Assembly: GCA_039720395.1 (NCBI GenBank)
Contig: CM077826.1
Span: 34,494,687-34,558,686, forward strand
Direction: 5' to 3'
DNA: 64,000 bases
From: Liquidambar formosana
Lineage: Eukaryota > Streptophyta > Magnoliopsida > Saxifragales > Altingiaceae
This document shows positions 23,201-33,370 of this stretch, one piece after another (position 1 is the first letter of the stretch; the number at the start of each line of letters is the position of its first letter). A program made the translations under genes and the position numbers. The notes under the pieces are model-generated. The model did no database searches. It saw only the letters and a program-made list of their open reading frames with translations, and had not been told where the DNA came from.

Positions 23201-25644
23201 GTACAACATGTGTGCAGTGTGCTTGAACATCATGTCTTTTCCCACCTTTTTGCTCAAATAAAATTTTACCTCATTAAAAAAAAAAAAAAAAAAGGCATAA
23301 TTAAAGCATCCAAACTGGTGTTGGGCACATGTGGACATGCATCTCAAATCATCAACAACTCTGATGAGCTGATTGTCAATTGGCAGAAGTGTTCCACATT
23401 CTGTGATTTTAGAGTCAAGCGAATATGTCAATCTTCATTGGAAAAGGAAAAATATATTTTTGAACTCAGAAAGGTTCCGTAAAAGAAAATTTTATTTAAC
23501 TACTAGAAATATGAGGGAGATAAAGGAAATGCAATCTCCATTAAGGAAAATAATATTTCAGACTCAAAAAGCTCCTATACAAGAAAATTTTATAGTTTAA
23601 CTAATAGAAATGAGAAGGAAGATAAAGGAAGCTTTAAGTCCCCATACTTGGAATGTTAAAGGAGATAGTTATGTGATTGAATGATTCCTAAACCGTGTGG
23701 GATAGAAAATTAAGTTTCATATTTAAAGTTTCAGATACTAGGTTCAGTTAATGTTTCTGTTGTGGTTTGACATATCTAACAGCTTTGATAGTCTGAGAAG
23801 TGAATGCCATACATCTAACGGATCTGGTCCATCAACCACGGATAACTTTTGGAAAAAATATTACATCCAATATCTGAAGTATGCAATGAAAGAGGTGTCA
23901 GTCACAAAGATGTTGCGGCATACATGCCGAACCCTAACCAGAGTATCAACCCCACACATTAGCAGCATAAGCCCTTCTTGCAAGGGTAACATAAGTAAAT
24001 TTTTATTAAAGCAGACAAAATTTTACCCAATCCCATGAAACAGCCCTACTTAAATAAGTTATTCTTGCTCCAGGATTTTTTTCTATTATTAAAATTAGTT
24101 AATATTTTTTAAAAACCTACATATATTTTTTTGTGTGTAAATATTTTATTACTTTTATATTTTTAATTATAAATGGGGCGGTGGGTTAACTCCAAATTGG
24201 TTTTAGACCCACACATTAAAGCCAGTCTGATCTGAATTTTACTTCTTATGATGAGGCCAAGAACGTCAAGTTTATGTAGGAAGTGATTTAGACCTCAAGA
24301 GCGCTTTCAAATAAGACAAAACCAAATGCACATTTGTTCGTGAAGTTAGTTCCACTGAAGTAACTCACAGAAACAAGCTTCATATGAAGGTACTTAAAAT
24401 TGAGAAGAGTATTGCCAAAAGGGCCTTAGTACATGTACCGAGTATGCTGAATTCCATTTCGTTTGTTTCCCCTCCAATCTTCTTAAAAGTCATTCCAAAT
24501 TGAGCATTTAGACCGAAATCAAATAAAAAACGGACCCTTTCACCAAATGAATGCTTGTCGCCCATTTTCATAATAGCATAATTTTTCTCTAGACCTCAGT
24601 GTCTATATTTTATCAATTGTTTTAAAGTAATAAACTAATTATGAAATTTTGCTAAATTATACGTCACAGTAACTAGCTCTACGGGACTCTGCACGGAACA
24701 CTAACCTCATAATATGATAATTAGATAGAGTTTCTACTATACCAACTAACAACAAAAGAAGTAACATAACCACATATGTAGAAAGACCAAAAAAGTTTCC
24801 ACTTTCAGCAACCTCACCCATAAAATACTCCAAATCAACCACAAATCTTATCCACTTTAAAGATCAAAACAGAGAGTTGTTGCCAAAGCTTTCGATCAAA
24901 TACTCATACGTCACTAAGACAAAATAAACAGAAAACAAAAAGCTTCCATTTTCAAAAACAAAAAGCTTCCATTACTTACATCATATAACAAACTAATTCA
25001 GCTCTGAATTAAACAATTAAAATTAAAATCTCTGTAATTAACAACAAATACATCAAAATTGATCCATCAAAGTCCATAAAAACCTCATAATCACATCACC
25101 AAAATCAACAATATACGGAGTGTAATGCGATGATACAATCAAATTATATATAAATGTACCTTTTATACACTTCGCCGAATGTACCGCCCCAAAGCCGCTT
25201 TCGAAACAACCCATCGGCACACTGATGGCCTTCCCATAATTCAAGCCCGCCCGTCACGATCCCAGGCACGAACACCACCGGATGCTTAGCCGTTAACCCT
25301 TCTTTACGCAATTTCACGCCCGGATGGTCCGGCAATGGCCCCGTGATTGCCTCGGTGACATACTGCGGGAAAGACGCCGGCATCGCATTGTATAATAATA
25401 ACAGAAACCACCAAATTGTACAAATGCACCCAATGAACCAACAACAGCTATCCACGCACGACCATTTCCCCTTCTCCTCAACCTTCCTCTTCTTCTTCTT
25501 CGTCACCGCCTTCTTGCTCTTCTTGTTCTTATCGTCGTCGTCCTCTTCTTCTTCTTCTTCTTCTCCTCCTTCGTTCGTTGTCTTCGAATCTGAAACCGAA
25601 GGTTTTTCAGTTTCGGATGCTTTTCTACGTCGAACCAAATTCAT
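13743..25644 (-). CDS. PDAT1: Phospholipid:diacylglycerol acyltransferase 1, six exons
   Basis: PDAT moves an acyl group from the sn-2 position of a phospholipid to diacylglycerol, making triacylglycerol without acyl-CoA; it is an ER membrane enzyme of the LCAT family. Exons on the minus strand are 25644-25160, 22915-22693, 22555-22272, 19603-19276, 15227-14968 and 14226-13743. All introns are GT-AG, phases agree, and the product is 687 residues; Arabidopsis PDAT1 is of similar length. The cytosolic N-terminus has an acidic run (28-38) and a Lys-rich run (39-58), followed by one membrane segment at about 67-86. Catalytic residues by family motif are Ser267 in PHSMG, Asp589 in DGDETVP and His642 in SGAHVDIMGN. 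The exon layout and nearly all core motifs match plant PDAT1. The ATG at 25644 is the natural start, 60 residues before the conserved WSCVDSCCWF block. No break was found, so this looks functional. Confidence 0.97.
14968..15227 (-). CDS. PDAT1: PDAT1 exon 5
   Basis: Codes residues 441-526 plus two bases of Lys527, from DAVKGSNVANTTCRDVWTEY to YWSNPLETK. The acceptor is GTGTAG/G and the donor ACAAA/GTGAGC. It includes the APKMMARGSAHFSYGIADDL block conserved in plant PDATs. Confidence 0.97.
15228..19275 (-). other. PDAT1 intron 4 (about 4.0 kb)
   Basis: The largest intron. It has no recognised gene. It holds a poly-C/CCCCACCCC stretch near 16358-16380, a second one at 17189-17205, AT-rich low-complexity DNA at 17330-17460 and several short chance ORFs on both strands. 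The sequence looks like decayed repeats, but no terminal structures were found. Confidence 0.7.
19276..19603 (-). CDS. PDAT1: PDAT1 exon 4
   Basis: Completes Arg331 and codes residues 332-440. It holds the conserved PGFLDNDLFRLQTLQHVMRM and TWDSTMSMIPKGGD blocks, then a variable Lys/Asn/Gln-rich loop, then NYGRIISFGKDVAEA. The acceptor is AAATGCAG/G and the donor AGG/GTAAGG. Confidence 0.96.
19604..22271 (-). other. PDAT1 intron 3 (about 2.7 kb)
   Basis: Contains the hAT-type element at 21110-21646 and, at 20430-20760, sequence with many GGGTCAAA repeats and a poly-C end that looks like part of another plant repeat. No exon is missing, since exon 3 and exon 4 join within one Arg codon. Confidence 0.75.
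21110..21646. mobile_element. Non-autonomous hAT-type element in PDAT1 intron 3
   Basis: A 537-bp segment with ends TAGGGATGGCAATG and CATTTCCATCCCTA, which are inverted repeats. It is flanked by 8-bp repeats CTAGCTAG (21102-21109) and CTAGCCAG (21647-21654) that differ at one base. An 8-bp duplication and this terminal sequence fit the hAT superfamily. It codes for no transposase. The G-rich/C-rich inner arms (CCCCAATCC, GGATGGGGTC) are also partly complementary. Confidence 0.75.
22272..22555 (-). CDS. PDAT1: PDAT1 exon 3 with the catalytic serine
   Basis: Codes residues 237-330 plus two bases of Arg331. The nucleophile elbow PHSMG puts the catalytic serine at 267. The Pro/Gly-rich APAPMGGGGG loop and the NIGGPFLGVPKAVSGLFS block follow. 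The acceptor is TTGATCAG/G and the donor GCCAG/GTGTCC. Confidence 0.97.
22693..22915 (-). CDS. PDAT1: PDAT1 exon 2
   Basis: Completes Arg162 and codes residues 163-236, from PLCWVEHMSLDNETG to DWRISFENTE. The acceptor is TTTTTGCAG/A and the donor GAG/GTATTG. It contains the conserved GLVAADYFAPGYFVWAVLI block. Confidence 0.97.
22916..25159 (-). other. PDAT1 intron 1 (about 2.2 kb)
   Basis: No gene seen. It contains a poly-A run at 23277-23294 and AT-rich DNA at 24060-24180. A long first intron just after the membrane-anchor exon may hold regulatory sequence, but nothing specific is visible. Confidence 0.7.
25160..25644 (-). CDS. PDAT1: PDAT1 exon 1
   Basis: Codes residues 1-161 plus two bases of Arg162: basic start, acidic and Lys-rich linker, membrane segment, and the conserved block ending GGTFGEVYKR. 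It includes VVFVPGIVTGGLELWEG, the conserved LCAT-family lid/entry region. The donor is AAAAG/GTACAT. Confidence 0.97.
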
Positions 25645-26200
25645 CTCTCCAATGACTTCTTTTTGTGGTTCTGTTTGTTTCGTAGGAAAATTTCTCGAGA
25701 AAGTTTTCGACCTAAAGCGTCAGAATTATATATCCGTAGAGAAAGAGAATAATTTCTCTTTCCCGGAAAAGAAAAGGAAAAAAAATGTGTTTTCCGTGGA
25801 AAGAAACGGAAGCGTTAGCAGTGAGTGGAGATGGAAGGATGGCCCAGTGGACTGGTCGTTGATTGAGTGGAGATATATCGGGATTGGGTGGCATGGAGAG
25901 AGTATGGGTCCCATGGTGCGACAGGGAAATAGCGACCGTGTCTTTTTTTTTTTTTGGAAACTTGGAGAAATGTTATTGGTTGGTGGGCATTGTGAAGTCA
26001 GGAATGCCATCCACAGATGGGCTTGTGGTTGGTGTTTGCGTAACACGTGAGGTGGGCCTCGTATGAGAAGAGAAGAGAAGAGAAGAGAAAGATCTGTCCA
26101 CGTACTTTCTTTCCACCTTGTTTGATTAGTAAATCTTATTAATGAAGAGTTAATGAGAGAAAGGAATCATACTTACGTAATTAACCCTTTTTATATATTA
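25645..26200 (-). promoter_or_regulatory. PDAT1 5' UTR and proximal promoter region
   Basis: Upstream of the ATG on the minus strand. It contains a palindromic G-box CACGTG at 26044-26049, a five-unit GAGAA repeat at 26065-26089 (CT-rich on the sense strand), and a TATA-like stretch TATATAAAAA near 26186-26198. If that TATA is used, the leader is about 500 bases long. A G-box is a bZIP/bHLH binding site; a role in PDAT1 control is inference only. Confidence 0.4.
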
Positions 26201-27390
26201 AACAAAGCATGTATGGGGTATAATTGTTATTTCATTATTCAATAATTCATTTTCTCTCAATTTCTCTCTAAATTAGAGGGGGTCTCATTTTCTCTCAATT
26301 TCTCCCCATTTCCTTTCTCTTCTCTCCTAACTTAACAATCCAAACGAGGGAAATTGAGGGAAAATCATTTTCTCTTTTCTTCTCTTTATTTCTCTCAATC
26401 CATACATAGCCTAAGGGGAGTGCGCATTTGGTTTTGAGTTTTTGTACACGAACATTTAATCTCAACTCCATATTATTACACTTATGCAATATATGTATTA
26501 AATTATTCTTTTAATTATAAATAATAAGGTAAATTACAGAAAACTACACCAAGTTTGGAGTGCGTTTCAGTTTGATACCCCTAAATTTAAAACGCGTCAA
26601 TTTAGTACGCATATCTTTCATTGACACAAAATCAATAACACTGTTAACGGTGAACGTAGAATAACTTTACTACCCTTTTGCTAAATGACGTCGTTTATGG
26701 AAAAGACTTGATAAGTGGTGAAAAACCACTCCCAAAAGCCATGGAAGCATTGTCATCCCACTCTCGATGGCGAGAAGTACCAAGGACCTAAACTTGCAAA
26801 TCGACGGTGAGCCACATGTCTGCTTCCTTTTCTTTCGCCTAGGCTTCGCTGGTGCTATTGCCATCAGACATTAGAAAAGCACATGCCATCGTATGCTCCC
26901 CTGTTTTGATCTGTCCCAACATTTGATTGGGTTTTGCACTATGGTTCCATGACTAGATCTAAGATTAATTACCTCTGTAGATCTGACAGTGATACGAGAA
27001 CGACCAATGGCTAACAACTAAGGTTAGTGGCGGCAATAACGTACCAGCAAAGATTCATACAGATCAACGGTGACAAGTTAGAGAGCTGAAGTTTAGATCT
27101 ATTCCCAACCCAACACAAAAGTTGCAAATTAACGGTTCCATCGTCGGCCAACTAACGGCGTTAATGTTGTAGGTTATGATGGGTTTGTTGTCGGCGATAA
27201 GGGTTGTAGGTTATAAAGATGGATTTGAGGATAGGGTTGATTGTGGTTTTGTACATTGCTAGCTGTGGGTTAAGGGGGAGGGATTGGGTTCATTGTTTTC
27301 GCCATCATCACTTTGGAAGAGAATTTTGGGTGGGTGAGAAGGAGGTGATGGATCTAGAGTTGGGGTTAGGGGGGATTAATTGGGGTGGGT

Positions 27391-27458
27391 GATTATATAT
27401 ATACATATATATACATATGTATATATAGATATGTATATATTATACATATGTATATATA
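27391..27458. repeat. TA/TATACA microsatellite
   Basis: A run of TATATACATATG-type units directly left of the fold-back MITE. Its continuation appears to the right of the MITE at 28383-28530, so the MITE probably inserted into a TA repeat. Confidence 0.85.
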
Positions 27459-27903
27459 AGTAATGATACATAGGACCACTATTAGAGGACCAAAATATAA
27501 GACCACTGATTTGGCTGAATCTGATTGGTCAGTGGTATTAACACCGTTAGTAGTTTAAAAAAAAAACTTATATGAGAAGGCCTCAATTCCTGATTCAGAC
27601 AAATGTTATTAAAATTTAGATAAACGAGATTATAGGAGGTTTCCTCAAAATTGCTATGATCTTCTCATTGTTATATAATAAAACTCCCAATTTATCTGAT
27701 TAATCATATTTAGTGTCATATTACATTCAGTATTATCTTAAAAACATCACAATGTTATCTAGAAAAAAAAATCCCAATTTATTTGAATATTCATGGCACT
27801 AATCAGGAGAAAACAATGCAGGAGGAAGGAATTCTTACTGTTATCTTAAAAAAAAATCACAAATTATCTAAATATTCATGATTCTAAAAACGTACCTGTC
27901 TTC

Positions 27904-27956
<53 letters not shown>

Positions 27957-28376
27957 GGGGGGAAGGGGGGGGGGAACTCCTCATTGTTATATGATAAAAC
28001 TCCCAATTTATCTAATTTGTCATTATAATGGTTGAGTTATGGTATTATCTTGATGCATATTTTGTATAATGTGTCATGGTTAATTACTTGAATATTTCAT
28101 CGAACTCGAATGCGGGAGGTATCTCGAAACTTTGGTCGATGATTCTTTTGGGAATCGCTAAAAGGAAGGAGAAGATCATAGTAATTTTAAGAAAACCCTC
28201 TATAATCCCGTTTATCTAAATTTTTAGAATATTTATTTGAATCCGGAATTGAAGGCTTCCCATATTAAGTTTTTTTTTTAGCTACTAACGGTGTTAATAT
28301 CATTGACCAATCAAATTCCACCAAATCAGTGGTCTTATATTTTGATCCTCTAATAGTGGTCCTATGTATCATTACT
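27459..28376. mobile_element. Fold-back MITE with inverted arms of about 210 bp
   Basis: The left arm 27459-27670 begins AGTAATGATACATAGGACC; the right arm 28168-28376 is its reverse complement with about 85-90% identity by eye. The arms include the shared block ACACCGTTAGTAG. The loop holds two 39-bp direct repeats (27662-27700 and 27979-28017, CTCATTGTTATAT.ATAAAAC) and the homopolymer junction at 27909-27974. No ORF. The target duplication is hidden in the TA repeat, so the superfamily is left open. Confidence 0.8.
27909..27974. repeat. Poly-T then poly-G homopolymer junction
   Basis: 27 T (27909-27935) are followed directly by 27 G, AA, then 10 G (to 27974). Long G runs of this kind are rare in plant DNA and are also a typical place for sequencing or assembly error. 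Confidence 0.9.
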
Positions 28377-28382
28377 CATGTG

Positions 28383-28396
28383 TGTATATATATATG

Positions 28397-28441
<45 letters not shown>

Positions 28442-28443
28442 CG

Positions 28444-28475
<32 letters not shown>

Positions 28476-28526
28476 TGTATATACACATATGTATATACAT
28501 ATACATATATATATATATATACATTA
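28383..28526. repeat. TA-rich microsatellite left of the pararetrovirus
   Basis: Almost pure TATATA/TGTATA repeat. Plant pararetrovirus copies are known to sit in TA-repeat DNA; the right side of this one also ends in a TA run at 36631-36652. Confidence 0.9.
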
Positions 28527-28639
28527 TGTAATAATTTTCTTTCAATTGGATGAGTTTCTTTGTGAGGAATATTGTATATGTATATATACATATGTATTAT
28601 AATATATAATATATACAAAACCATTCTGAGTCATTCCAA

Positions 28640-29640
28640 CTAATAGTAGATACCATAGAAGAAGATTTTAACTCCATTGAAAAAATAGTTAAAAAATATC
28701 GCCAAAACAACAATATTCCTCACAAAGAAACTCATCCAATTGAAAGAAAACTATTACATAAAATGTATAATACATATTGTTAAAAATTTAATGTTAATAT
28801 AACATTTTCCACATGGTATCCATTATTTGTAAAAAAGAAAATAAATACTCCCCATCTGATAAGACAATGCAAGTTACTACTAAAGACTATACAACATGGA
28901 AAACTTCAAAAGACAAAATAATTCAATCAATCCATCCTCCTTTAGAAAATATTTGTATCCAAGTAAGAAATAATATACTCAAGGCTTCTCCTTTTAAAGA
29001 AACAAAAGTTCTTGATTCATCAACCTGTATTGTGAAAGAAGAGAAAGAAGTAAAACAAATATTAGAACAAAATAATTATACTAATCAATATTTGCATACA
29101 ATAGGTACACAATTAAACCGAATGGAAATAGTTCAAGATAAACTCTCAAAAAATGAGAAATTTTTTTTTTTTCTAATTTGGCAAGTACATCATCTAGTCA
29201 TAAACCCCTAGCAGTACAGAAAACAATACCATTGTTTAAACCACATATTATTCTAAAAGAAAATGATATTATATTCACAAATAATACAAAAGAAATGTTA
29301 AAAGAAATAACTAAAAAAATATCTCAGTTAACTACTGCATCAAAAACAGTCGCACCCTTAACAGACTTAGAATCACCATTCCAACATCTAGACAATTCAT
29401 TAGAACTTCATTCTAAAACATTTCCTTCTCTAAGACCAATAACATGAAACTACTACTCTAGGCCAACACCAGTAGATATTCAATTTGAAGAACGACCCCA
29501 TTACTCTCAAAGTGAATATAGTGGAAATTCAATTTATGAATGGAATATTGATGGGATGTCAGAATACCAAATATTAAATACAATGCATGAGATCCTTATA
29601 GCAGTAACAGCCTACAAACGAAAACAAAATGCCTCAGAAA
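28640..29640 (+). pseudogene. Pararetrovirus coat-protein-like region, left part
   Basis: Three frames carry the remnant: about 28640-28800, 28813-29160 (132-residue frame with a heptad-like segment near residues 78-118) and 29178-29447. A shift occurs at the T run 29161-29170. It has no known catalytic motif. The family call rests on the downstream protease-RT-RNase H. The region is cut at 29640 by a solo LTR and resumes at 31252. Confidence 0.65.
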
Positions 29641-31246
29641 TGTAACGACCTGAAATTGGGACCGTTAGTTAAGTAGTGAGAAAATCAATTTTTAGTGGAT
29701 GTTTAATAAAAATATTTATTTTGAAAACCCTTTTAGAAAATCCGGCATGGTCTTGTCTCTAGTAGCCCTCATCACCATATCATCATCACTTTTCTTTTCA
29801 TTTATTAATTCCATAATTCTCACATAATCCAGAAAATTATATATAAATTTTCCAAAAACCACATAATAGGTTTGTGCTTTGAAAACCATATGAAATAATT
29901 CCACAAATCATGGTAATCATTTCCCCAACCATTTTTCAATATAATGATTTCAAAAACATGTATATAAAAGTGACCCTCAATATTTCGATCACACAACATA
30001 GTCTAATAGGTTTTAAAATCAACCCATTTAAACCCTTAAACATATAAAAATTTCATAAATAATAAGGATATAACAAAAATGGTATGTAAATTAACCCTAG
30101 GTTTTCTAAAATTTATTAAAACCCATAAAATATACCCCCATGATATTTATGTAAGGTCTACCATATACATGTAAATCTAGATGATTTATACCCAAAACCC
30201 CCATGCATCCAAGGTTTATAATGAGAAAAATGCCCTTACCTCAATGATGAGTGATAAAAATGCAAAACTACCATCGTAGACATGTAGATTGGGCCAAATA
30301 ATGCAAGATGTGCGTTTGCCGGCGTCGGATCGGGGTTGCCATGGTCCGGCGAGCCACCCACGACTTCCCTCGTCATTTTCCCTCTCTTATTCTCTCTTTC
30401 TCTTGGCTGGAAAATATGGAGAAGGCTCTAGAATCTCATGGGTTAAAAGGGTTTGTAGAAAAAGGGGGGCAAAAGGGTCATTTTAACCCTTCATAAAATC
30501 TGCAGATCGCAACTTTCAGACTTCTGAATATAGTTTTAGACGTCTGAAACTATACTCTAGAAAACATTGTTCTCTGTAATTTTTAGACGTCTGAATGTAA
30601 CTTTCAGATGTCTGAAATGTCACTTTTAGACGTCTGAAATGTGTTTCAGACGTTTGAAACACATAGACAGCTGAAAATTGACAATCAGTCAAACTACACC
30701 TCATCAGCACAGACATCAGCCTTATTTCATTAAAAACATTTTTTACTTGAAGTTATTTAATGAAAATAAGCAAATAACTCCCCATTTGAATCCAAATAAA
30801 ATATCAAAAAAATCAGATTCCCAATATATCAAAATCTTATTTTCAAGTTTTAGTACAAAATCCGTCTCCCGATAGATTTTCCTAAAACAAACATGTGAGG
30901 AACCCAATCCAAACATGCTAATAAAATCCCATAAAATCACAGAAGTCTTATAATATTATAAACTTCTATTACCGCAAAAAATTATCTTTAAAAACATAGA
31001 TTTACGAAAATTCATTTTTCCCCCACACTTAGCCAAATTTTAGCAGCTTAACCCGAAACTGCAAATAAGGCCCAACATTCACTTAGGATACTCAATTCAT
31101 CAAAATAAGCATCAAAACACATATAATATTACATTATCATACAAATGGATTACCCTTATGTAAGGTTATCCAACAAATCAAGGGATTAACTACGCTATTC
31201 ATATAATAAGCTATAATAATCCCTATTAAGAAAACAGGTCCTCACA
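29641..31246 (-). mobile_element. Solo LTR, family A, with 0.87-kb internal deletion
   Basis: The ends are TGTAACGACCTG (29641) and GGTCCTCACA (31246), flanked by AGAAA at 29636-29640 and 31247-31251. It matches the 2457-bp copy at 42281-44737 but lacks the part equivalent to 42405-43275. The break lies at a short repeat, TGTCT here against TGTCTG and TGTCGC at the two edges in the full copy. Boxes sit at 30513-30672. On minus the order is boxes, TATA-like TTTATAAAG (near 30490) and GA-rich leader, which sets the orientation. Confidence 0.9.
30513..30672. repeat. Palindromic box array, TTTCAGACGTCTGAAA type (family A)
   Basis: Six boxes with GACGTC core, several exact or with one change (CTTTTAGACGTCTGAAA, GTTTCAGACGTTTGAAA). 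The array lies directly upstream, on minus, of the TATA-like site near 30490. Confidence 0.9.
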
Positions 31247-31251
31247 AGAAA

Positions 31252-32320
31252 ATTCAGCCTTACATTTAATATTGACAGGTTTTACTGGCCAACTTAAAAG
31301 CTGGTGGGATCATTGTTTTCTAAAACATGATCGCTAATATATTATAAATTCAACAAAAGTAGATGACAATGGAAATCCAATTTTAGATCCAACTGGTCAA
31401 CTAGTACCAGATAGTATTAATACTCTCGTTTATACAATTTAGAAAACATTTTATTGGAGATCCATTAACAATCACCAATAGGGCAAGTGAAATATTATCC
31501 AACTTAAGATGTCCAAAACTTGAAAATTTTAGATAGTATAAATATGTATTTTTTAGTAGAATCTTTTTTAGAGAAGATTGTTGCAATGATTATTGGAAAG
31601 AAAGATTTATTTCCGACTTACCAACCCTATTTAGTGAGAAAATTAAACAAAAATTAAGAAGTATTCATAATGGAATAATAAATAATCATATTTTATCTCA
31701 TGGTGACATAGTCTCTCTTATCAATACTGAAGGATCGATTAGCATGATGTACAGATTTAAAGATAAAAGCTAAAATGAAGAAACAAAAAAGATTAGGAAG
31801 AGCAGAATTAGGACAATTTTGTGAACAATTTGGTTATGCTAAACTAGAAGCCCTATCTTCCAAACACAAAAAACAACGGAAAATATCTAGAAGATCACAA
31901 TGTTCTAATCCTTCAAAATACTGATTTAAAATTAGAAAATATAGTTGGCTAAAATATCCAATTAAGCACCAAAGTCGTAAATATCAAAAAAATCAAAATT
32001 GACAGCAGCAATCAAGACATTCTAAAAATCCTAAAAAAAAACCCCCAAAATGTTGGAGTTGTGAAAAAATTGGTCATTACAAGAATAATTGCCCATTAAA
32101 AGCCAAGATCGATTCTTTAGAAATATCAGATGAACTCAAGTTAGCATTATACAATCTTTTAAAAGAAAATTCCGACACGGAATCAAAAACCCAATCTATA
32201 GAAGAACTTAATGAATTAGAACAAAATCAACCCCAAGATGATATCCTAGAATCTTCTTCTTCGTCATGCTATAGTACTGAATTAGATAATGAGGAAGTCT
32301 AAAACTGTACAACCACAGCT
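31252..32320 (+). pseudogene. Pararetrovirus coat-protein region, right part with CCHC finger
   Basis: Continues the coat-like region after the solo LTR, including the readable block LTGFTGQLKSWWDH near 31269-31311. A zinc finger CWSCEKIGHYKNNC at about 32052-32093 keeps all four ligands (CX2CX4HX4C). An acidic Glu/Asp/Ser-rich tail follows to about 32300. Several stops and frame changes break it. Confidence 0.7.
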
Positions 32321-32467
32321 TGCTGTAACAAAGATAAGACATTAATGCTTTTAACAGCAGAAGAAAAACAATTAATAGATTTTGCTGATACGATACCAGA
32401 CCCCGAAGTTAGAAGAATATACTTAACTAATCTTTCCAATACCATATCCTAAACTAGTCAAACTTCT

Positions 32468-33370
32468 ATGCCAACCTTCAATACTTACCCTAATCATAAT
32501 CTTACTAATATCATAAATAGATTTGATAAAAATAAATCTAGACTAACTACAATTGAAGATTTACAATATGAAATTAATCTGGGAAAAATAGAAATAAGGT
32601 ATCTCAAAGCACAAGTACAAGAATTACAACAACTAAAATTACAAATGCCAGATTTTAAACGTGAACAGGACTACTTAACCCAACAAATCCTCAAACTTAA
32701 ACATATAGAATTCAATATAACCCCAGAAAGTTAAGTCGAAGAGAGTCAGGATCTAGATGCTATACAAATAGCAACAATGATAGATTACCAAAAATGACAT
32801 GTTTATGTAACCCTTATAATCAATGAAGCATTCCGTATTAATACATATGCATTAGTCGACTTTGGTCCAGATATGAATTGTATCTAACAAGGATTAGTAC
32901 CAACACATTTTGCACAAAGAACAACCGAACAACTTAGTACAGCTGACGGAACAAAAATGAAAATCAATTTCAAGCTTGATAACGTCCAAGTATGTAATCA
33001 AGAAACTTATATCATGACACCATTCATTTTATTAAAAGACTTAACTAAACCAGTTATATTAGGAACACCGTTTTTAAGACTTATTACTACTCTTAGTGTA
33101 CATGAAGATGGTATACATATGCGATTAGCAGGAAGAGATTTAATATTTAAATTTATTGACCAACCACAAACTCGTGAAATTAATAAGATTAACATTCTTA
33201 AATCTAAATTAATCATAACATTAAATTTAATTTCCAGAAAGACTCAACATAATAAATATCTCCAAAGTGAAGTCCAAACACTCAAAATTGAACAAATATT
33301 AGAAACCCCAGAAATGAAAACAAAAATAGACCAGTTTCATTCTTTGTTAAAACAAACTATTTGCCTCTAA
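32468..33370 (+). pseudogene. Pararetrovirus linker and aspartic protease remnant
   Basis: 32468-32734 codes an 88-residue Leu/Gln-rich coiled-coil-like piece. The protease motif follows near 32850-32885, reading ALVDFGPDMNCI: the expected D-S/T-G triplet is DFG, and a stop follows at 32884. The later part (32957-33370) holds the conserved ILGTPFL block near 33058-33078. The protease would be inactive. Confidence 0.7.

Noticed and set aside
25343..26050. 235-residue plus-strand ORF over the PDAT1 start
   Set aside because: It is antisense to exon 1 and the leader; its Ser run mirrors the Glu/Asp/Lys codons. No domain, and low-complexity composition.
26660..26870. Captured host gene fragment in the Mutator-like remnant
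   Set aside because: Short frames on both strands end quickly and show no family motif.
28376..28624. ORFs rich in Tyr and Ile on both strands
   Set aside because: Translation of a TA microsatellite.
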